Assembly: GCA_963989385.1 (NCBI GenBank)
Contig: OZ022513.1
Location: 23,997,928 to 24,061,927 of the forward strand
Direction of reading: 5' to 3'
Source: Ctena decussata
Taxonomy: Eukaryota; Mollusca; Bivalvia; Lucinida; Lucinidae
Length of the DNA: 64,000 nucleotides
Positions 33,783 to 45,958 of the stretch are shown here, piece after piece. The position numbers were made by a program, and so were the translations under genes. Each line of letters starts with the position of its first letter. Position 1 is the first letter of the stretch. A model generated the notes under the pieces. It did no database searches. It saw only the letters and a program-made list of their open reading frames with translations, and had not been told where the DNA came from.

Positions 33783-34477
33783 CACCTTTTTCTCTCTCTA
33801 ATTTTAAAGATTAATACATATGTATCGTTACAAGTTTGACACCAAGTGCTCACTGCTGGAACAAAGCCCCTGTATACCCGATTTGAACACTCAACCTTGC
33901 GAAGATTCAGGAAAGATACGAAAAAATTAATTATACTGTACATTACATTGAGAGAAAGACAAGTGGACAAATACAGGGAAGTAGAATTAAAGAATGTCCG
34001 TCCTCTACTCCACGATACAACAAGTGGTTCTCAACCTGTTTACAAAATACATGTACGAACTTCTGCCTTGGGACAGTTTATGAAGCCCCATTAGATACAT
34101 TTTCATTATTCAAGGCACTCTCAAAGAAAGAAAAGTTAACAAATACAAAGAAGAGGATAGCTGTTATTCATTTTTCTACGGCACATCCTTGTCATGCTCG
34201 AGGTGTGTACCAAATTTGTAAAACCCAGTCTCGCTTACTTTCTGAGAAATCCTTTACACAACAGTGTCACGGACAGTGATGTAAGAACAGAATCACAAAA
34301 GAACGAAAGAGCGGAAAGGAATAAACCAGTACACCCCAACCCATCATGGTTGGAAAACGGGCTCTCTTGACAGACTGATACGAATACTCGTATTTACAAA
34401 CAGGGGCATCGCAGTGGGCTCAAGTTATTTTAAACATATTTTGTTCAAAATGTCACTAAAATTCAACATAAGATAGT
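33783..34477. other. No recognised feature
   Basis: Anonymous DNA with short frames only. Confidence 0.3.
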
Positions 34478-34616
34478 TAGTGAGTGAGTGAACTCGGGTT
34501 TAACGTCCCGCCAACAACGAGGTCATAATTATGGAGACAGGACCTGGGTTTAAAGTCTCATCCAAAAGACTGGAGAAGCGAGGGATCGATCTTGCGACCC
34601 CTGGATTGGTAGTTAG
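34478..34616 (-). mobile_element. tRNA-derived SINE S3, minus strand, truncated
   Basis: On the minus strand CTACCAATCCAGGGGTCGCA, AGATCGATCCCTCGCTTC, TGAGACTTTAAACCCAGG and GACCTCGTTGTTGGCGGGAC match 60264-60422. It ends in a (CTCA)n tail. The A-box end is missing here. Confidence 0.75.
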
Positions 34617-35365
34617 CATAAGATAGACACAAAAATAAAGTTAATGGGATTGGAGTGAAAGCAAAATGAATATAGAATTCCCTTCCCTAGAAAACTGAAA
34701 CTAATACGCTATCTAATCACATCTATAGTCCATAATGTAATTGCTTCTAAGGCATTGTTTTTTACTACTGATTCGGAGAAAACAATCAAAGTTTTTGAAA
34801 TGAATTCATTCCTAATCATCTCTGAAACTGACCAAAACATTGATGAAAACGTGTGCAACTAGGTATACAAAGCTGTTGACCCAAATGCAGTCATCTCATT
34901 GCAGTCAATGACAACATGCTAAAATGCTATAAAAGCTATGGTCTGACGGACGTGAGGCTTAGAAAAGACAAAGAAAAACTGGAGTAAAGAAATTGGTAAC
35001 AGACAAAGAACAAAAGATTAACAAAACAGATAGGAGGAGAATGTCTTGGAGTGGAGAGGCATGAACTTAACATCGCCCCAGAAGGCGGTAAAGAAAATAA
35101 ACATTGGGCACTCAAGTTTGAATCAACAGTGACTCAGCCTTGATTCAGCGTCATGACGTTGAATCAGGGTTGACTCAAGGCGATGCAGCCTTGTGTGCTT
35201 GCTGGATAGACATGTGAAGACAAACTCTCATGATGTCTTTAAAGATGTCAAAAGACGACTGTCAAAATTGATGGAGAAGTAGTATTTAGGGAGGGCATTG
35301 TATTGTCTATAAGAATTTCACAGCATATCCTGTTTAAAAAAGTGAAAAAGGAAAGTCTAAATCAC
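34617..35365. other. Anonymous DNA containing a word-repeat MITE
   Basis: At about 35105-35215 the words TTGAATCA, TGACTCA, TTGATTCA and their inverses recur around GTCATGAC. The region is bounded by GGGCACTCAAG and TTGTGTGCTTGCTGG, and looks like a small MITE built from repeated short words. No gene. Confidence 0.45.
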
Positions 35366-35706
35366 TTTATCATATGACGTCGCATCTGTGAGTGTAATAA
35401 AGCCATGGATTAAAAACGATAATCAACTAGTGGATTAAATATAACATCGTAACGTTTAGCGTTGACGTCCCTAAAAACGTCGTGTTTTCTAATGGCAAAA
35501 TTGCGACGTTTTAGTGCAAAATTTGCTAATAAAATGCGATTATAGTGTCATATGATAAATAGAATCTTGCATTCGTGCACCAGTATTATTGAATTGATTA
35601 AACTCGTTGGGGAAAACCGAAAAGATGCTCGGCATAGCCTTGCATCTTATCTTTTTCCCCAACTCGTTTAATAAATTCAATAATACATGAGTAAGATCCT
35701 CTATGT
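35366..35706 (+). mobile_element. Promoter-hairpin element, family H-C, copy 2
   Basis: Parallels 23697-24050: CATATGACGTCGCATCTG, GTTGACGTCCCTAAAAACGT, GCAAAATTTGCTAATAAAA, then a hairpin at 35554-35706. The hairpin starts GATAAATAGAATCTTGCATT, with arms AAACTCGTTGGGGAAAA and inverse, and a loop near GATGCTCGGCATAGCCTTGC. Confidence 0.75.
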
Positions 35707-36357
35707 AAGGAATGAATGAGTACGTTAGTACCTGAGTACATGAGCACAACACGTGAGTTCTTATGCGAAGTATACGTACTTTTATATCTTGTGGCGTATG
35801 ATTCGATCACAAACACTAGTTTTAATTAAGGGTTCACACGGAAACATCTGCGGCAGTACATTAACGTTACTTATATTTATATTTAACATTTGTCATAATT
35901 CTATGTATAGAGACACCAGTGCCAATGTCTGTAGTAATCCTTAATTAGATTTGAACTTGTTGCTGTCGCTCATGTATAACAATATTGTTAATGGAATGAC
36001 TGTCAATGTATGTACTGATCTGGACTTCACCTTTTGATAAATGAAATCCTGATCCAATATTTAGGGTCAGTTGGGTATATACCCAATATGACAGATGGAG
36101 TAATAAATGATTAATATTAATATTGTAATATATCTGATTGCAGAGTCTTAACGCGAGGAAAGGCGTATAAGCATGATCTAATATAAACGAGCCTTTACCA
36201 AATAGTGCGACAGACGCGCATTTTTTGTATTTGACTTAAGTGTCGCCAAACCCTAAAACATTGGAAGCAAAAAAATGTGGCAGACAACGAGCTCCCCTCT
36301 GCGAGCCACACCTCGATCAGTCTGAGTATCCGAACAATCTGATGAGTATCTTTTTTT
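35707..36357. other. No recognised feature
   Basis: Anonymous AT-rich DNA. CCTCGATCAGTCTGAGTATCC near 36310 may be a decayed P fragment. Confidence 0.3.
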
Positions 36358-36890
36358 TTTTTATGATTTATTTATTTATTTCTGACAAGAACACAAGAAT
36401 ACAATGCATTACATACGTACACAGATATATTAAAGACACACTTTGTTATAAAACATAAAACAAGCTACCCTGGCTATAAGTTCAATCTATAGTAGGCAAC
36501 TACTTGTGCTACACAAATGCACATTCACAGTAGGAATAAACCTGTGGAAATAACCTTTACAAGTGTAAAGACATGACGCTTGACTGAACCTCGGTAACAT
36601 TTTTATAACGTGGCAAATATCGACATATATACATATAGCTTTGGACTAGAAAGAGAAGATCATTACGCTTTTGTAAGTGTTTTGGTGGTTTGGCGATTCC
36701 TTCAAAGTCATTTATGTGGGAGAGGATTTGAAACTTCTGTTGTGTTTTACATCAACGACGGAATATAAAATTGAATTCATTGGTAAGTTGAACAATGTTG
36801 AAGTACTGAAGTACTGTGTTAATCCCTTTAAACGCGCCAAGGGCGCTACCCTCCACAATGTCAAGACTGGTGAGGCGGGGGGGGGGGGGG
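36358..36890 (-). repeat. Possible LINE 3' region (minus strand)
   Basis: Read on the minus strand the segment ends in AAATAAATAAATAAATC then A-rich sequence, a typical LINE or SINE 3' tail. Upstream are interrupted short frames with no catalytic motif. A G-run at 36878-36889 lies at the other end. Class uncertain; a host 3' exon is an alternative. Confidence 0.35.
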
Positions 36891-37622
36891 CGTCACCCAG
36901 AGCTCTAATAAAATTAAACCGCAAATCACCACATAAATTCTTCTAACAAACAATGATTAGATGAGTAGTTACACTTATAGAAGTAGTAATTCTACTATAA
37001 TCACTTTCTGCCTCCTTATCAACAAGGGTCGGCTCGTTAAGGAAAGAGTTTGCTCTTCAATGAGCAAACTGTTTCCCTGAAAAGCGGACCCCATCTAAAA
37101 TAGCAACGTCCCTCGTAGGAACAAGCAGAAATTCATGTTATTTCCACTTGTGAAACTGATGGAAAGACATTGTAACATTATTCTTAGAAAGGGGACATGG
37201 GGCGGCTTTTATTATATTAGAGCAGGGGCGTTTATTAGGATCAATACGGTAAATTATACTGTAACCAAGATACATGGAACATAAAATCAGCCAAATTTAG
37301 CTTAAAACACATTTAAAACTTATGAATATGTCTAAGGATATTTTATTTGGACTGATATTCTGGATGCACACTAGGTGATAAAATTTATTGGCTTCATATT
37401 ATGGTTGGATTTTATATGCATGATTTTATATTCACGTATTTCACTATTTGGATAAACTGAGACCAGGTAAATGTTTCCCCGTCTCCTCCACAAAACGTAA
37501 ACTTTAACCGTTAGAGATACTTTAGTAAATGTCCATTCAATGAGTGTAACAAGTAAACTTTTGATTGATTTCGTATTTGATTACATGATAAAGGTCAATA
37601 GGATATGTAACCTACAAAAGTC
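36891..37622. other. Anonymous DNA downstream of the LINE ORF
   Basis: It should include the LINE 3' untranslated region, but no poly-A or simple tail was found to mark its end. GGAAAGAGTTTGCTCTTCAA near 37040 belongs to the AATTTGCTCC hairpin family. CAATACGGTAAATTATACTG near 37248 resembles the end of the element at 2174. Confidence 0.35.
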
Positions 37623-40600
37623 TTAAACATTAAAGGAATCAAACCATTTTTCCCAATATGTTTTTATCTTATCATACTTATTGGTTTTAAGAGCTATTAA
37701 TTTTTCCAACTCAAGGAACTTCTTCACATAATTTTCCCATGACCGTAAGTTCAGATTAGAAGAGCTAACTCTACATTTATATATGTAATGACGAGTCACT
37801 ATTAAAATATAGTTTACCGGCTGCATTGCTAATGTATTATTTGGTATTCCGAATATAGCCCTATATTTATCAATATTAACCATATAATTATTTTTGGCAT
37901 AAATCCACTGTTCTATTGTTTCCCAAAATTGATTAACAATATTACAGTGCCAAAATAAGTGTTCAATTTTTTCTGTTTCTAAGTTACAAAATGAGCACAA
38001 ATTTGTTTGTCTAATATTCATTTTCATCAGTAAGTCATTCGTAGCTATTATTCTATGCATTATCCTATATTGAAACCAATGTATTTTAGTATTACCACAA
38101 CATTTAACAGGTATTAAATATATATCTTTCCAAATCAAATTAACATTTTCAAATATACGATTCCACTTAACCTGGCTGTTTGGAATGACGTTCTTATGAG
38201 TAAGTTGTTTATAAATGTTTTTGCATCCTTTTGCTGTTTTCATTATAACATTCACATTAAACGGCAGATAACAGTTAAAGCGTGCTTCGGTACTAAGATC
38301 TATGTGCGTTCGTCTAATGTAGGAGTCTACGGAGGTTTTTATCCCAGTAAATTGTATAAAGTTTATTTGAATATCATATTTTTCTTGGAATTGTTCGTAT
38401 GTCAACAGACGGCCATTTTCATGTAACAAGTCCTTTATGAAACTAATACCTTTAGAGTACCATCTACGATAGAATACCGCAACATTATCAATTTTAATAT
38501 TTGGATTATTCCATATACTTATACCCATAATATCCGCAGCTGAAGTTGGTTTAAGGTGTGAAATAAATTCCTTCCATGCATCTAGAACGTCCCTCCAAAA
38601 TTTATTTGTACAATCATTTTTAATTTCATCAATATATGTCTCCCCTCTGTTCAGAATATCTTTGACAGGGGTATATATTGTTTCAAAAAGGCCCTTGTAT
38701 TTTGAATTTCCAAGTATAAGTCTTCGAATCCAACTAATTTTTAGCCCCTTAATATAGTTATTAAGTTGTATCATTTTCAATCCGCCTTTACAATATTCTT
38801 GACACAATACTTCCCTTTTGATCCTATCCGTAGATGATTGCCAAATGAAATTATAAAACATTTTATTTAATTTTGAAATAGTTTCAGCAGACGGATCCGG
38901 TAGTGAGATAAAAAGATGATTTAATTTTGCAATCAGCAATGTTTTAAGTACGGTTATTCTACCTAAAGGTGTTAGTATTCGTTTGGACCATTGTTTAATT
39001 TCTTTTTCAATTTCCTTAATCTTTTCATTATAGTTTAAATCATTAATTGTATCTAAGTTGCATGAAAATTTAATTCCTAATATAGTGAAATCTGTTTGTG
39101 CCCAATCAAGTTTTAGCCTATGATTGAAAGTCTCGCCACTGAACTTCTTACTGCCAATCCATACCGCTTTAGTTTTTGATGAATTCACCTTTAAACCCGA
39201 AGCTGTTGCAAATACGTCAAGTGTATTTAATGTCTCGTTTAAAGATTTTTCGGAACCATCTAAAAGAACCGTGGTATCGTCCGCAAATTGTGATAATGTG
39301 TATTCCGTATCTGCAATTCTAATACCATTTATATCCTTATTCGACTTAAATAGCCGAGAGAGAATTTCTGCGCAAAGTAAAAAAATATATGGAGATAAAG
39401 GATCTCCTTGTCTACAACCTCTTGTAACTGTAAACGATTCTGATAAGAAACCACATTGTATAACAGAGGAGGAAATGTCATTGTAAAAAACGTCTATCCA
39501 TTTTTGAAAAGATTCACCAAAATTTAAAAAAATTAGAACGTGACGAATAAATTTCCATGAAATTGAATCAAACGCCTTTTCAAAGTCAACAATTAACAAA
39601 AGGCCTGGTAAATCTAATTCATCTGTAATATGCAGAATATCATATATAAGTCTGGTATTTTCACCAATGTATCGTCCACTCATAAAGCCAGTTTGTTCTT
39701 TTGAAATAAGTTTATCTAAAATTAACTTCATTCTCTCCGCTATACAACCAGATGCAAGTTTATATACGACGTTTAACAATGTAATAGGTCGCCAATTCTT
39801 TAGATATTGTTTAGGTTTGTCTCCTTTTGGTAGGCATGTAATGACTCCCTGCCTTTGCGTAATGGACATTTTCCCCTCGCGGTACCCCTCGTTTATTGCT
39901 TTACGTATGAATGTCTTTAAATCATTATAGAAAAATTTGAAAAATTCCGCAGTAAATCCGTCGCTTCCCGGACTTTTATTATTCTTCATTTTTTTCAACA
40001 CTAATAGAATTTCGTTTTCAGACAGTTCTCCTTCCAAATAATTTTTATCTTCTTCTGTTAGCTTTGGATTTGAATCTATTGAATTTAACAAATTTTCAAT
40101 TTCCAAATCTTGTTCGGGGTTATCATCTTGACTACCATATAATTTGTTATAAAAGTTTTTCGCCTCGATCAAAATATCTTCTTGTTTTCCAACAGAATTT
40201 CCATCTTCTTTCACGACTTTTTGTATTGTTTTATTAATATAGTTTCTTGACTCCAAATTGCAAAAGTATCTAGTAGGTTTTTCTCCTTCCTCGGCCCACC
40301 TCACCCGTGATCTTACTATAATTCCCTGAAGTTTATCTTTCCTTAAGTTTTCAAGTTCTTCCTTTTTGCTATCGATCAGTTCTAAATCTGGTTCAGTTAC
40401 TGTTTCTAAATTTTGAATAGTCTGAATTAATATTTTTTCTTGTTCTATATTTTGTTTCTTTTTATATGCAGAATATGATATTGTTTTCCCTCTTATTTCC
40501 ATAAGTATCATTTCTAAAAATAATTGATAAGATATTGAAAATTCGATAGTATCATCATTTAAGTTGTCTTTAAAATAATCAAGATTGTAAACCGGTAACA

Positions 40601-41456
40601 TATATTGTTCTTTTACTTTACTTATGCATTTCTTTACCTCTTCAACGTAATGTCTGTCCTTCAATAAACTTGTATTAAACTTCCACAGCCCTTTACCTTT
40701 TTTAAATTCATTTATTTCTAAAGAAATTACCACAGACGAGTGGTCAGAACGATAACTTGACAAAATATTAACATCTTTTACGCTTGGCATAAAAACTTCA
40801 GATTGAAGGAAGAAATCAAGACGAGCTTGTTTTACGGGGTTTCTTTTTCGCCATGTATATTGTTTTAGATTTGCATATATTTCCCTGAAGGGATCTACTA
40901 AATTCATTTCATCTTTAAGCATTAGGACTGTCTCTTTTGCATTAGGATTGTTTACATTAATGTAATTTAAGGTATCTAATTCCTGATTTTGCACCAAATT
41001 AAAGTCCCCGCAAATAATGACGATTTCATTATCGAATTCTTCTATAGTTTCTTGTACTTTTAAAAAGAAATTTGGCGAGTCGTCGTTCGGGCCATATATA
41101 TTTGCTAATGTTAATTTTTTGCCCTCTAATTCCAAGTCCAAAATTAACATATTACCACTTTGATCTTTCTTAAATTTATGTACCTTATATTCAACCAAGT
41201 TACTAAACATTATACATACCCCTCTTGAGTTAGACGTGAAAGAATTAAAAAGAACTTCTCCTCCCCACTCTGCCCTAATGTATGGTTCTAAAGCTGTGGT
41301 AAAGTGTGTATCTTGTAGACAATAAATGCCAAATTTTTTATCTCTCAAAAAATTAAATACATCTTTTCTTTTTGCGTAGTCGCCTAAGCCTCTACAATTA
41401 GTGGAAGAAATTTTTATCACATTATGTAACTCCGACATACCAATCAACCAGAACAC
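37623..41456 (-). CDS. Intact LINE ORF2: AP endonuclease plus reverse transcriptase (L1/Tx1-like)
   Basis: An uninterrupted 1277-codon frame encodes the enzyme for target-primed reverse transcription of a non-LTR retrotransposon. Residues 1-250 are an apurinic endonuclease domain: STNCRGLGDY (N20), LQDTH (46-50), IYGPNDD (120-126), CGDFN (149-153), RLDFF (212-216) and YRSDHSS (235-241). The usual QETH glutamate is aspartate here. Reverse transcriptase motifs follow: SPGSDGF (495-501), GFMSGRY (590-596), IVDFEKAFDSI (622-632), GCRQGDPLSP (680-689) and FADD (724-727). A C-terminal zinc knuckle has C1154, C1157, H1166 and C1171. The first methionine or M7 may be the start. No ORF1 is visible upstream, so the copy may be truncated or belong to a lineage lacking it. 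Clade assignment to L1/Tx1 is from motif style and is inference. Confidence 0.93.
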   Translation of the reverse strand: MFWLIGMSELHNVIKISSTNCRGLGDYAKRKDVFNFLRDKKFGIYCLQDTHFTTALEPYIRAEWGGEVLFNSFTSNSRGVCIMFSNLVEYKVHKFKKDQSGNMLILDLELEGKKLTLANIYGPNDDSPNFFLKVQETIEEFDNEIVIICGDFNLVQNQELDTLNYINVNNPNAKETVLMLKDEMNLVDPFREIYANLKQYTWRKRNPVKQARLDFFLQSEVFMPSVKDVNILSSYRSDHSSVVISLEINEFKKGKGLWKFNTSLLKDRHYVEEVKKCISKVKEQYMLPVYNLDYFKDNLNDDTIEFSISYQLFLEMILMEIRGKTISYSAYKKKQNIEQEKILIQTIQNLETVTEPDLELIDSKKEELENLRKDKLQGIIVRSRVRWAEEGEKPTRYFCNLESRNYINKTIQKVVKEDGNSVGKQEDILIEAKNFYNKLYGSQDDNPEQDLEIENLLNSIDSNPKLTEEDKNYLEGELSENEILLVLKKMKNNKSPGSDGFTAEFFKFFYNDLKTFIRKAINEGYREGKMSITQRQGVITCLPKGDKPKQYLKNWRPITLLNVVYKLASGCIAERMKLILDKLISKEQTGFMSGRYIGENTRLIYDILHITDELDLPGLLLIVDFEKAFDSISWKFIRHVLIFLNFGESFQKWIDVFYNDISSSVIQCGFLSESFTVTRGCRQGDPLSPYIFLLCAEILSRLFKSNKDINGIRIADTEYTLSQFADDTTVLLDGSEKSLNETLNTLDVFATASGLKVNSSKTKAVWIGSKKFSGETFNHRLKLDWAQTDFTILGIKFSCNLDTINDLNYNEKIKEIEKEIKQWSKRILTPLGRITVLKTLLIAKLNHLFISLPDPSAETISKLNKMFYNFIWQSSTDRIKREVLCQEYCKGGLKMIQLNNYIKGLKISWIRRLILGNSKYKGLFETIYTPVKDILNRGETYIDEIKNDCTNKFWRDVLDAWKEFISHLKPTSAADIMGISIWNNPNIKIDNVAVFYRRWYSKGISFIKDLLHENGRLLTYEQFQEKYDIQINFIQFTGIKTSVDSYIRRTHIDLSTEARFNCYLPFNVNVIMKTAKGCKNIYKQLTHKNVIPNSQVKWNRIFENVNLIWKDIYLIPVKCCGNTKIHWFQYRIMHRIIATNDLLMKMNIRQTNLCSFCNLETEKIEHLFWHCNIVNQFWETIEQWIYAKNNYMVNIDKYRAIFGIPNNTLAMQPVNYILIVTRHYIYKCRVSSSNLNLRSWENYVKKFLELEKLIALKTNKYDKIKTYWEKWFDSFNV

Positions 41457-42049
41457 TTACAAAATATAATTTATATTGATAAATGGTAGCTTGAAAGTTT
41501 TTTGTACCAAAGCTGTGATAGAGTCTAATAAGTATTTGTCTTGTTAAGTCAGATTTTACATTTAGGAAAGAACACAAAGAACAAAAACACATACAAACAA
41601 AATATAAAACAACTAGTACTTCCTGAAGTTTAACAAACATACTCTTTCTACACATTGATATAAATATACAGATAGTAAAGTAAGTGGAGCCAAAAGAATA
41701 GGGCTCCATAATGTATTTCCTTACGGGTATGTTTTGACGTTATCATCTAAAACTTGGGCTACTTTTGTCAATAGAATAACTTCTAACTTATATTATCAGT
41801 CACAATATTAAAAAATATTAGTTATTTAGCTTATTCAACTACTTTCTGTTGGGTACCAAACTGTTTGTTTTGGTTAAAGAAATGAAAAAACCCGAAGACA
41901 TCATACTGTATCAGGTGATATAACTACTAACATAAGAACTGTTAGGGCCTATCCATACAATTACAGTTCGTAGCACTCGTAGTGGGATATTTATTTTAAA
42001 CAGAACAAAATACCAATTGAACACACTCTAGTTAAAAAGCAAGCTGATC
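41457..42049. other. Upstream of LINE ORF; no ORF1 seen
   Basis: A 95-codon minus frame (41422-41709) is hydrophobic and cysteine-rich, without ORF1-type coiled coil or RRM features. May be 5' untranslated region of the LINE. Confidence 0.35.
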
Positions 42050-43233
42050 TTTTTCAGACTTCGTATGCACATTTTATCATTATTTGTATACATCTAAATC
42101 AATTACCTTGTGTTGTATAATGTGACTTTTAAAGATATGCCTGAAATTACACAGCACAAATTAGATTCAATATATTTCATCTACATATTTATATATTTCA
42201 GAAAGGATGATTGTGTTTTGCATTACATACGAAGACGACAAATTAAGTGCATGATATTGAGAACCTTTAAACTAAAAGAATCTATCCGTATTCAATAACA
42301 AGACTAAGATTATTTATCACCAAACAGTTGTTTTGCCTTAGTTTTCCATACTTATAGTCCAACAACTGACTTGACCAGCACATAATTTGTATTTGAAACT
42401 CAACCCGTACTTCAAATAGCTTATGGCACAGTTTCAATTAGAACATATTCATCATTTCACAATGTGTTGCACATCTGGTGGAATATGTTTTTGAAATAAC
42501 CACAAATAGTCAAATGTGCACATACTGGCTAGAAGTAAACTGATCATTTTATCTTTTATATACTTATCTTTATCTTTATTTCTATTCATTTAAATAAATT
42601 GAATTGTGTTGAATAATATCTATATTTAGAGGGGTACCTAAATCAACAGAGCACAAATCATGTTCAATAAATTTCATATACATGTTTTTACATTTCAGAA
42701 AGCATAAATGTGATTGTACAGGTGATGTAGGAGGACAACAAAATCACAAATATGATGCTGGGAACATTCAACTATAAGAATCTCACTAAATATAAACTGC
42801 AAGTATATATATCACTACACAAATGTGATGCTGCAAACATTCAACTACAAGAATCTCATTAAATATGAACTGCAAGTATATATATCACTACACTAAGTAT
42901 ATATACAACACTTCACTATCATTTTACCATGTTAAATTCATAGATGAAATTCAACTAATACACAAAAACAGTTATATCTCTTATCTATTATTTAGCATCA
43001 ATTTTACTATCAATTAGAATCCTTTGTCAGTAATCAAAACATATTTCAAGCACCAGATGAGGAGACAATAAAATCATTAAATATGATATTGTAAACATTC
43101 AACTATACGAATCCCTCTAGATCCGATTATTAGTATTATATATCACTACAAAAATATTTTGCAGTATTTCTTTATAACTATAAATCAAGTTGTATCAATT
43201 TTCAGTTATTTATTAACAGTCTCACTATTAATA

Positions 43234-43336
43234 AGAACCCCGCAGGCATATATCGTCGCAATGGCGTCGACTCGACGTAATTACGTCGCATCGACGTCAG
43301 TACGACGTTAACTTAACGCCTGTGTCTGCTTGGGAT
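43234..43336. repeat. CpG-rich palindromic box 1 in the array
   Basis: Bounded by CCGCAGGCATATATCGTCGC and GCCTGTGTCTGCTTGGG. Inside are GGCGTCGACTCGACG, the 16-base palindrome CGACGTAATTACGTCG, CATCGACGTCAG and TACGACGT. Ends are roughly inverted (CAGGCATA / TGTCTGCTTG), so it looks like a small MITE amplified with the array. Confidence 0.65.
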
Positions 43337-44883
43337 CATTTGTCAGCAATCAAAACATTTGTCAGGTAATAAAGTATTTCACAAGTGCCAATATCAAGTT
43401 CTTGAAATTATTTTCATTTTTCATTGCCATTCTTTTCTATTTCAGACAGTGTGAAGTGACTAAGCATATAGTAATATAAAATGGTAATTCATTTTAAATG
43501 GCATTTGGATTTGACAGCGTAATAAAATTCAGCGCATGCATTGGCTGCTGGCAGTAACACCTCACTGAGGAGCAGGTTCATTATTTTTCAATGAACTGCA
43601 CTTATTATGGGATACATGTAAATATTACGCACTTATAGTCAGGTGTGCTCATACTGGTTGGAAACAAACTGGTTATATTAATCTTTGATATACTTACTTT
43701 TATCTTTATTTCTATTCATTTACATTTATCACATTGTGTTGATTATAATACCAGCATTTAGTGAAATATCTAAAACATCAAATCACAAATCATGTTTATT
43801 AAATTTCATTTACATGTTTATAAATTTCAGAAAGAATGTAATTATACAAGTGGTATAAAACGACAGATTTGAACATTTCAGAAAGAATAGATGTGATTGT
43901 ACAAGAGATATAGAAACGCAAGTAAATTACATATGTGATGTTACAAACATTCAACTACAAGAATCTCTCTAGATATAAACCGCAGGTATATATATCACTA
44001 TACCACTATATATACTACAGTGTTATTTTATAGATATAGTTCAACTTATATGCATTATATACAATAGCAGTTAAATCTATTATCTACTATTTAGCATCAA
44101 TTGAACTATAAATTAGAATCATTTGTCAGTAATCTAAACGTATTTCAAGCGCCAATTATAAGAAGTCAACAGGATCACACATATAATATTGTACATCTGG
44201 TGGAATATGTTTTTAAGATAACCACAAATAGTCAGCTGTGCAAATACTGGCTAGAAGCAAACTGATCATTTTATCTTTAATATACTTATCTTTACCTTTA
44301 TTTCTATTCATTTAAATAAATTGAATTGTGTAAAATAATATCAATATTTAGAGCGCTACCTAAGCCAACAGAGCACAAATCATGCTCAATAATTTTCATT
44401 TACATGCTTTTACATTTCAGAAAGCATAAATGTGATTGTACAGGTGATGTAGGAGGACAACAAAATCACAAATATGATGCTGGGAACATTCAACTATAAG
44501 AATCTCACTAAATATAAACTGCAAGTATATATATCACTACACTAAGTATATATACAACACTTCACTATCATTTTACCATGTTAAATTCATAGATGAAATT
44601 CAACTTATATACAAAAACAGTTATATCTCTTATCTATTATTTAGCATCAATTTTACTATACATTAGAGTAATTTGTCAGTAATCAAAACATATTTCAAGC
44701 ACCAGATGAGAGGAGGCAATAGAATCACACATATGATATAATGTAAACATTAAACTATACAAATCCCTCTGCATCCGATTATTAGTATTATATATCACTA
44801 CAATAATATTTTGCAGTATTTCTTTATTACTATAAATCTAGTTGTATCAATTTTCAGTTATTTATAAACAGTTTCACTATTAA

Positions 44884-44990
44884 TAAGAACCCAGCAGGCA
44901 TATGTCGTCGCAATGGCGTCGACTCGACGTAATTACGTCGCATCGACGTCAATACGACGTTATATTAACTCCTATGTCTGCTTGGGATCA
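44884..44990. repeat. CpG-rich palindromic box 2 in the array
   Basis: Same structure as box 1: CCAGCAGGCATATGTCGTCG, CGACGTAATTACGTCG, ATCGACGTCAATACGACG, TATGTCTGCTTGGG. It sits at the same place in the next unit. Confidence 0.65.
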
Positions 44991-45845
44991 TTTGTCGACA
45001 ATCAGAACATTTGGCAGGTAATTAAGTAATTCACAAATGCCGATACCAAGTTCTTGGAATTATTTTTATTTTCAAATGTCATGCTTTTCTATTTCAGACA
45101 GTGTGAAGTGACTAAGCATATAATATTATAAAATGGTAATTCATTTTAAATGGCATTTGGACTTGACTGCGTTATAGTATTCAACTCATGAATTGGCTGC
45201 TGGCAGTAACTCCCCACTGAGGAACAGGTTCATTATTTTTTAATGAATTGCACTAATTATGGGATAAATGTAACTATTACGCTTTTATAGTCAGCTGCGC
45301 ACATACTGGTTAGAAACAAACTGATTATATTAACCTTTAGTATACTTACTTTTATCTTTATTTCTATTCATTTACATTTATCACATTGTGTTGATTATAA
45401 TACCAGCATTTAGTGAAATACCTAAAACAACAAATCACAAATCATGTTCAATACATTTCATTTACATGTTTATAAATTTCAGAAAGAATGTGATTATACA
45501 AGTGGTATAAAACGACAGATTTGTACATTTCAGAAAGAATAGATGTGATTGTACAAGTGATATAGAAACGCAACTAAATCACATATGTGATGTTGAAAAC
45601 GTTCAACTACAAGAATCTCTCTAGATATAAACCGCAAGTATATATATCACTATACCACTATATATATTACAATGTTATTTTATAGATATGGTTCAACTTA
45701 TATGGATTATATACAATAGCAGTTAAATCTTCTAGATATGACAACATGACAACTAGTATTATTTATCACTACAAAAAAAAAATTTATAACATTTATTTTA
45801 TAGATCAACTTGTGTCAATTTTCTATTATTCAATAACAGTTTCAC

Positions 45846-45958
45846 TATAAATAGGAGCCTAGCAGGCACAAGTCGTCGCGTCGCACTGGCGTCGTCTCGA
45901 CGTTATTACGTCGCGTCGACGTCAGTACGACGCCATTTCGATGTCTGTGTCTGCTTGC
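45846..45958. repeat. CpG-rich palindromic box 3 in the array
   Basis: AGCAGGCACAAGTCGTCGCG, CGTCTCGACGTTATTACGTC, GCGTCGACGTCAGTACGACG, TGTGTCTGCTTGCC. More CpG-rich than boxes 1 and 2 and in a truncated third unit. Confidence 0.65.

Noticed and set aside
38196..39930. Plus-strand frames of 76-120 codons
   Set aside because: Antisense shadows of the LINE reverse transcriptase frame.
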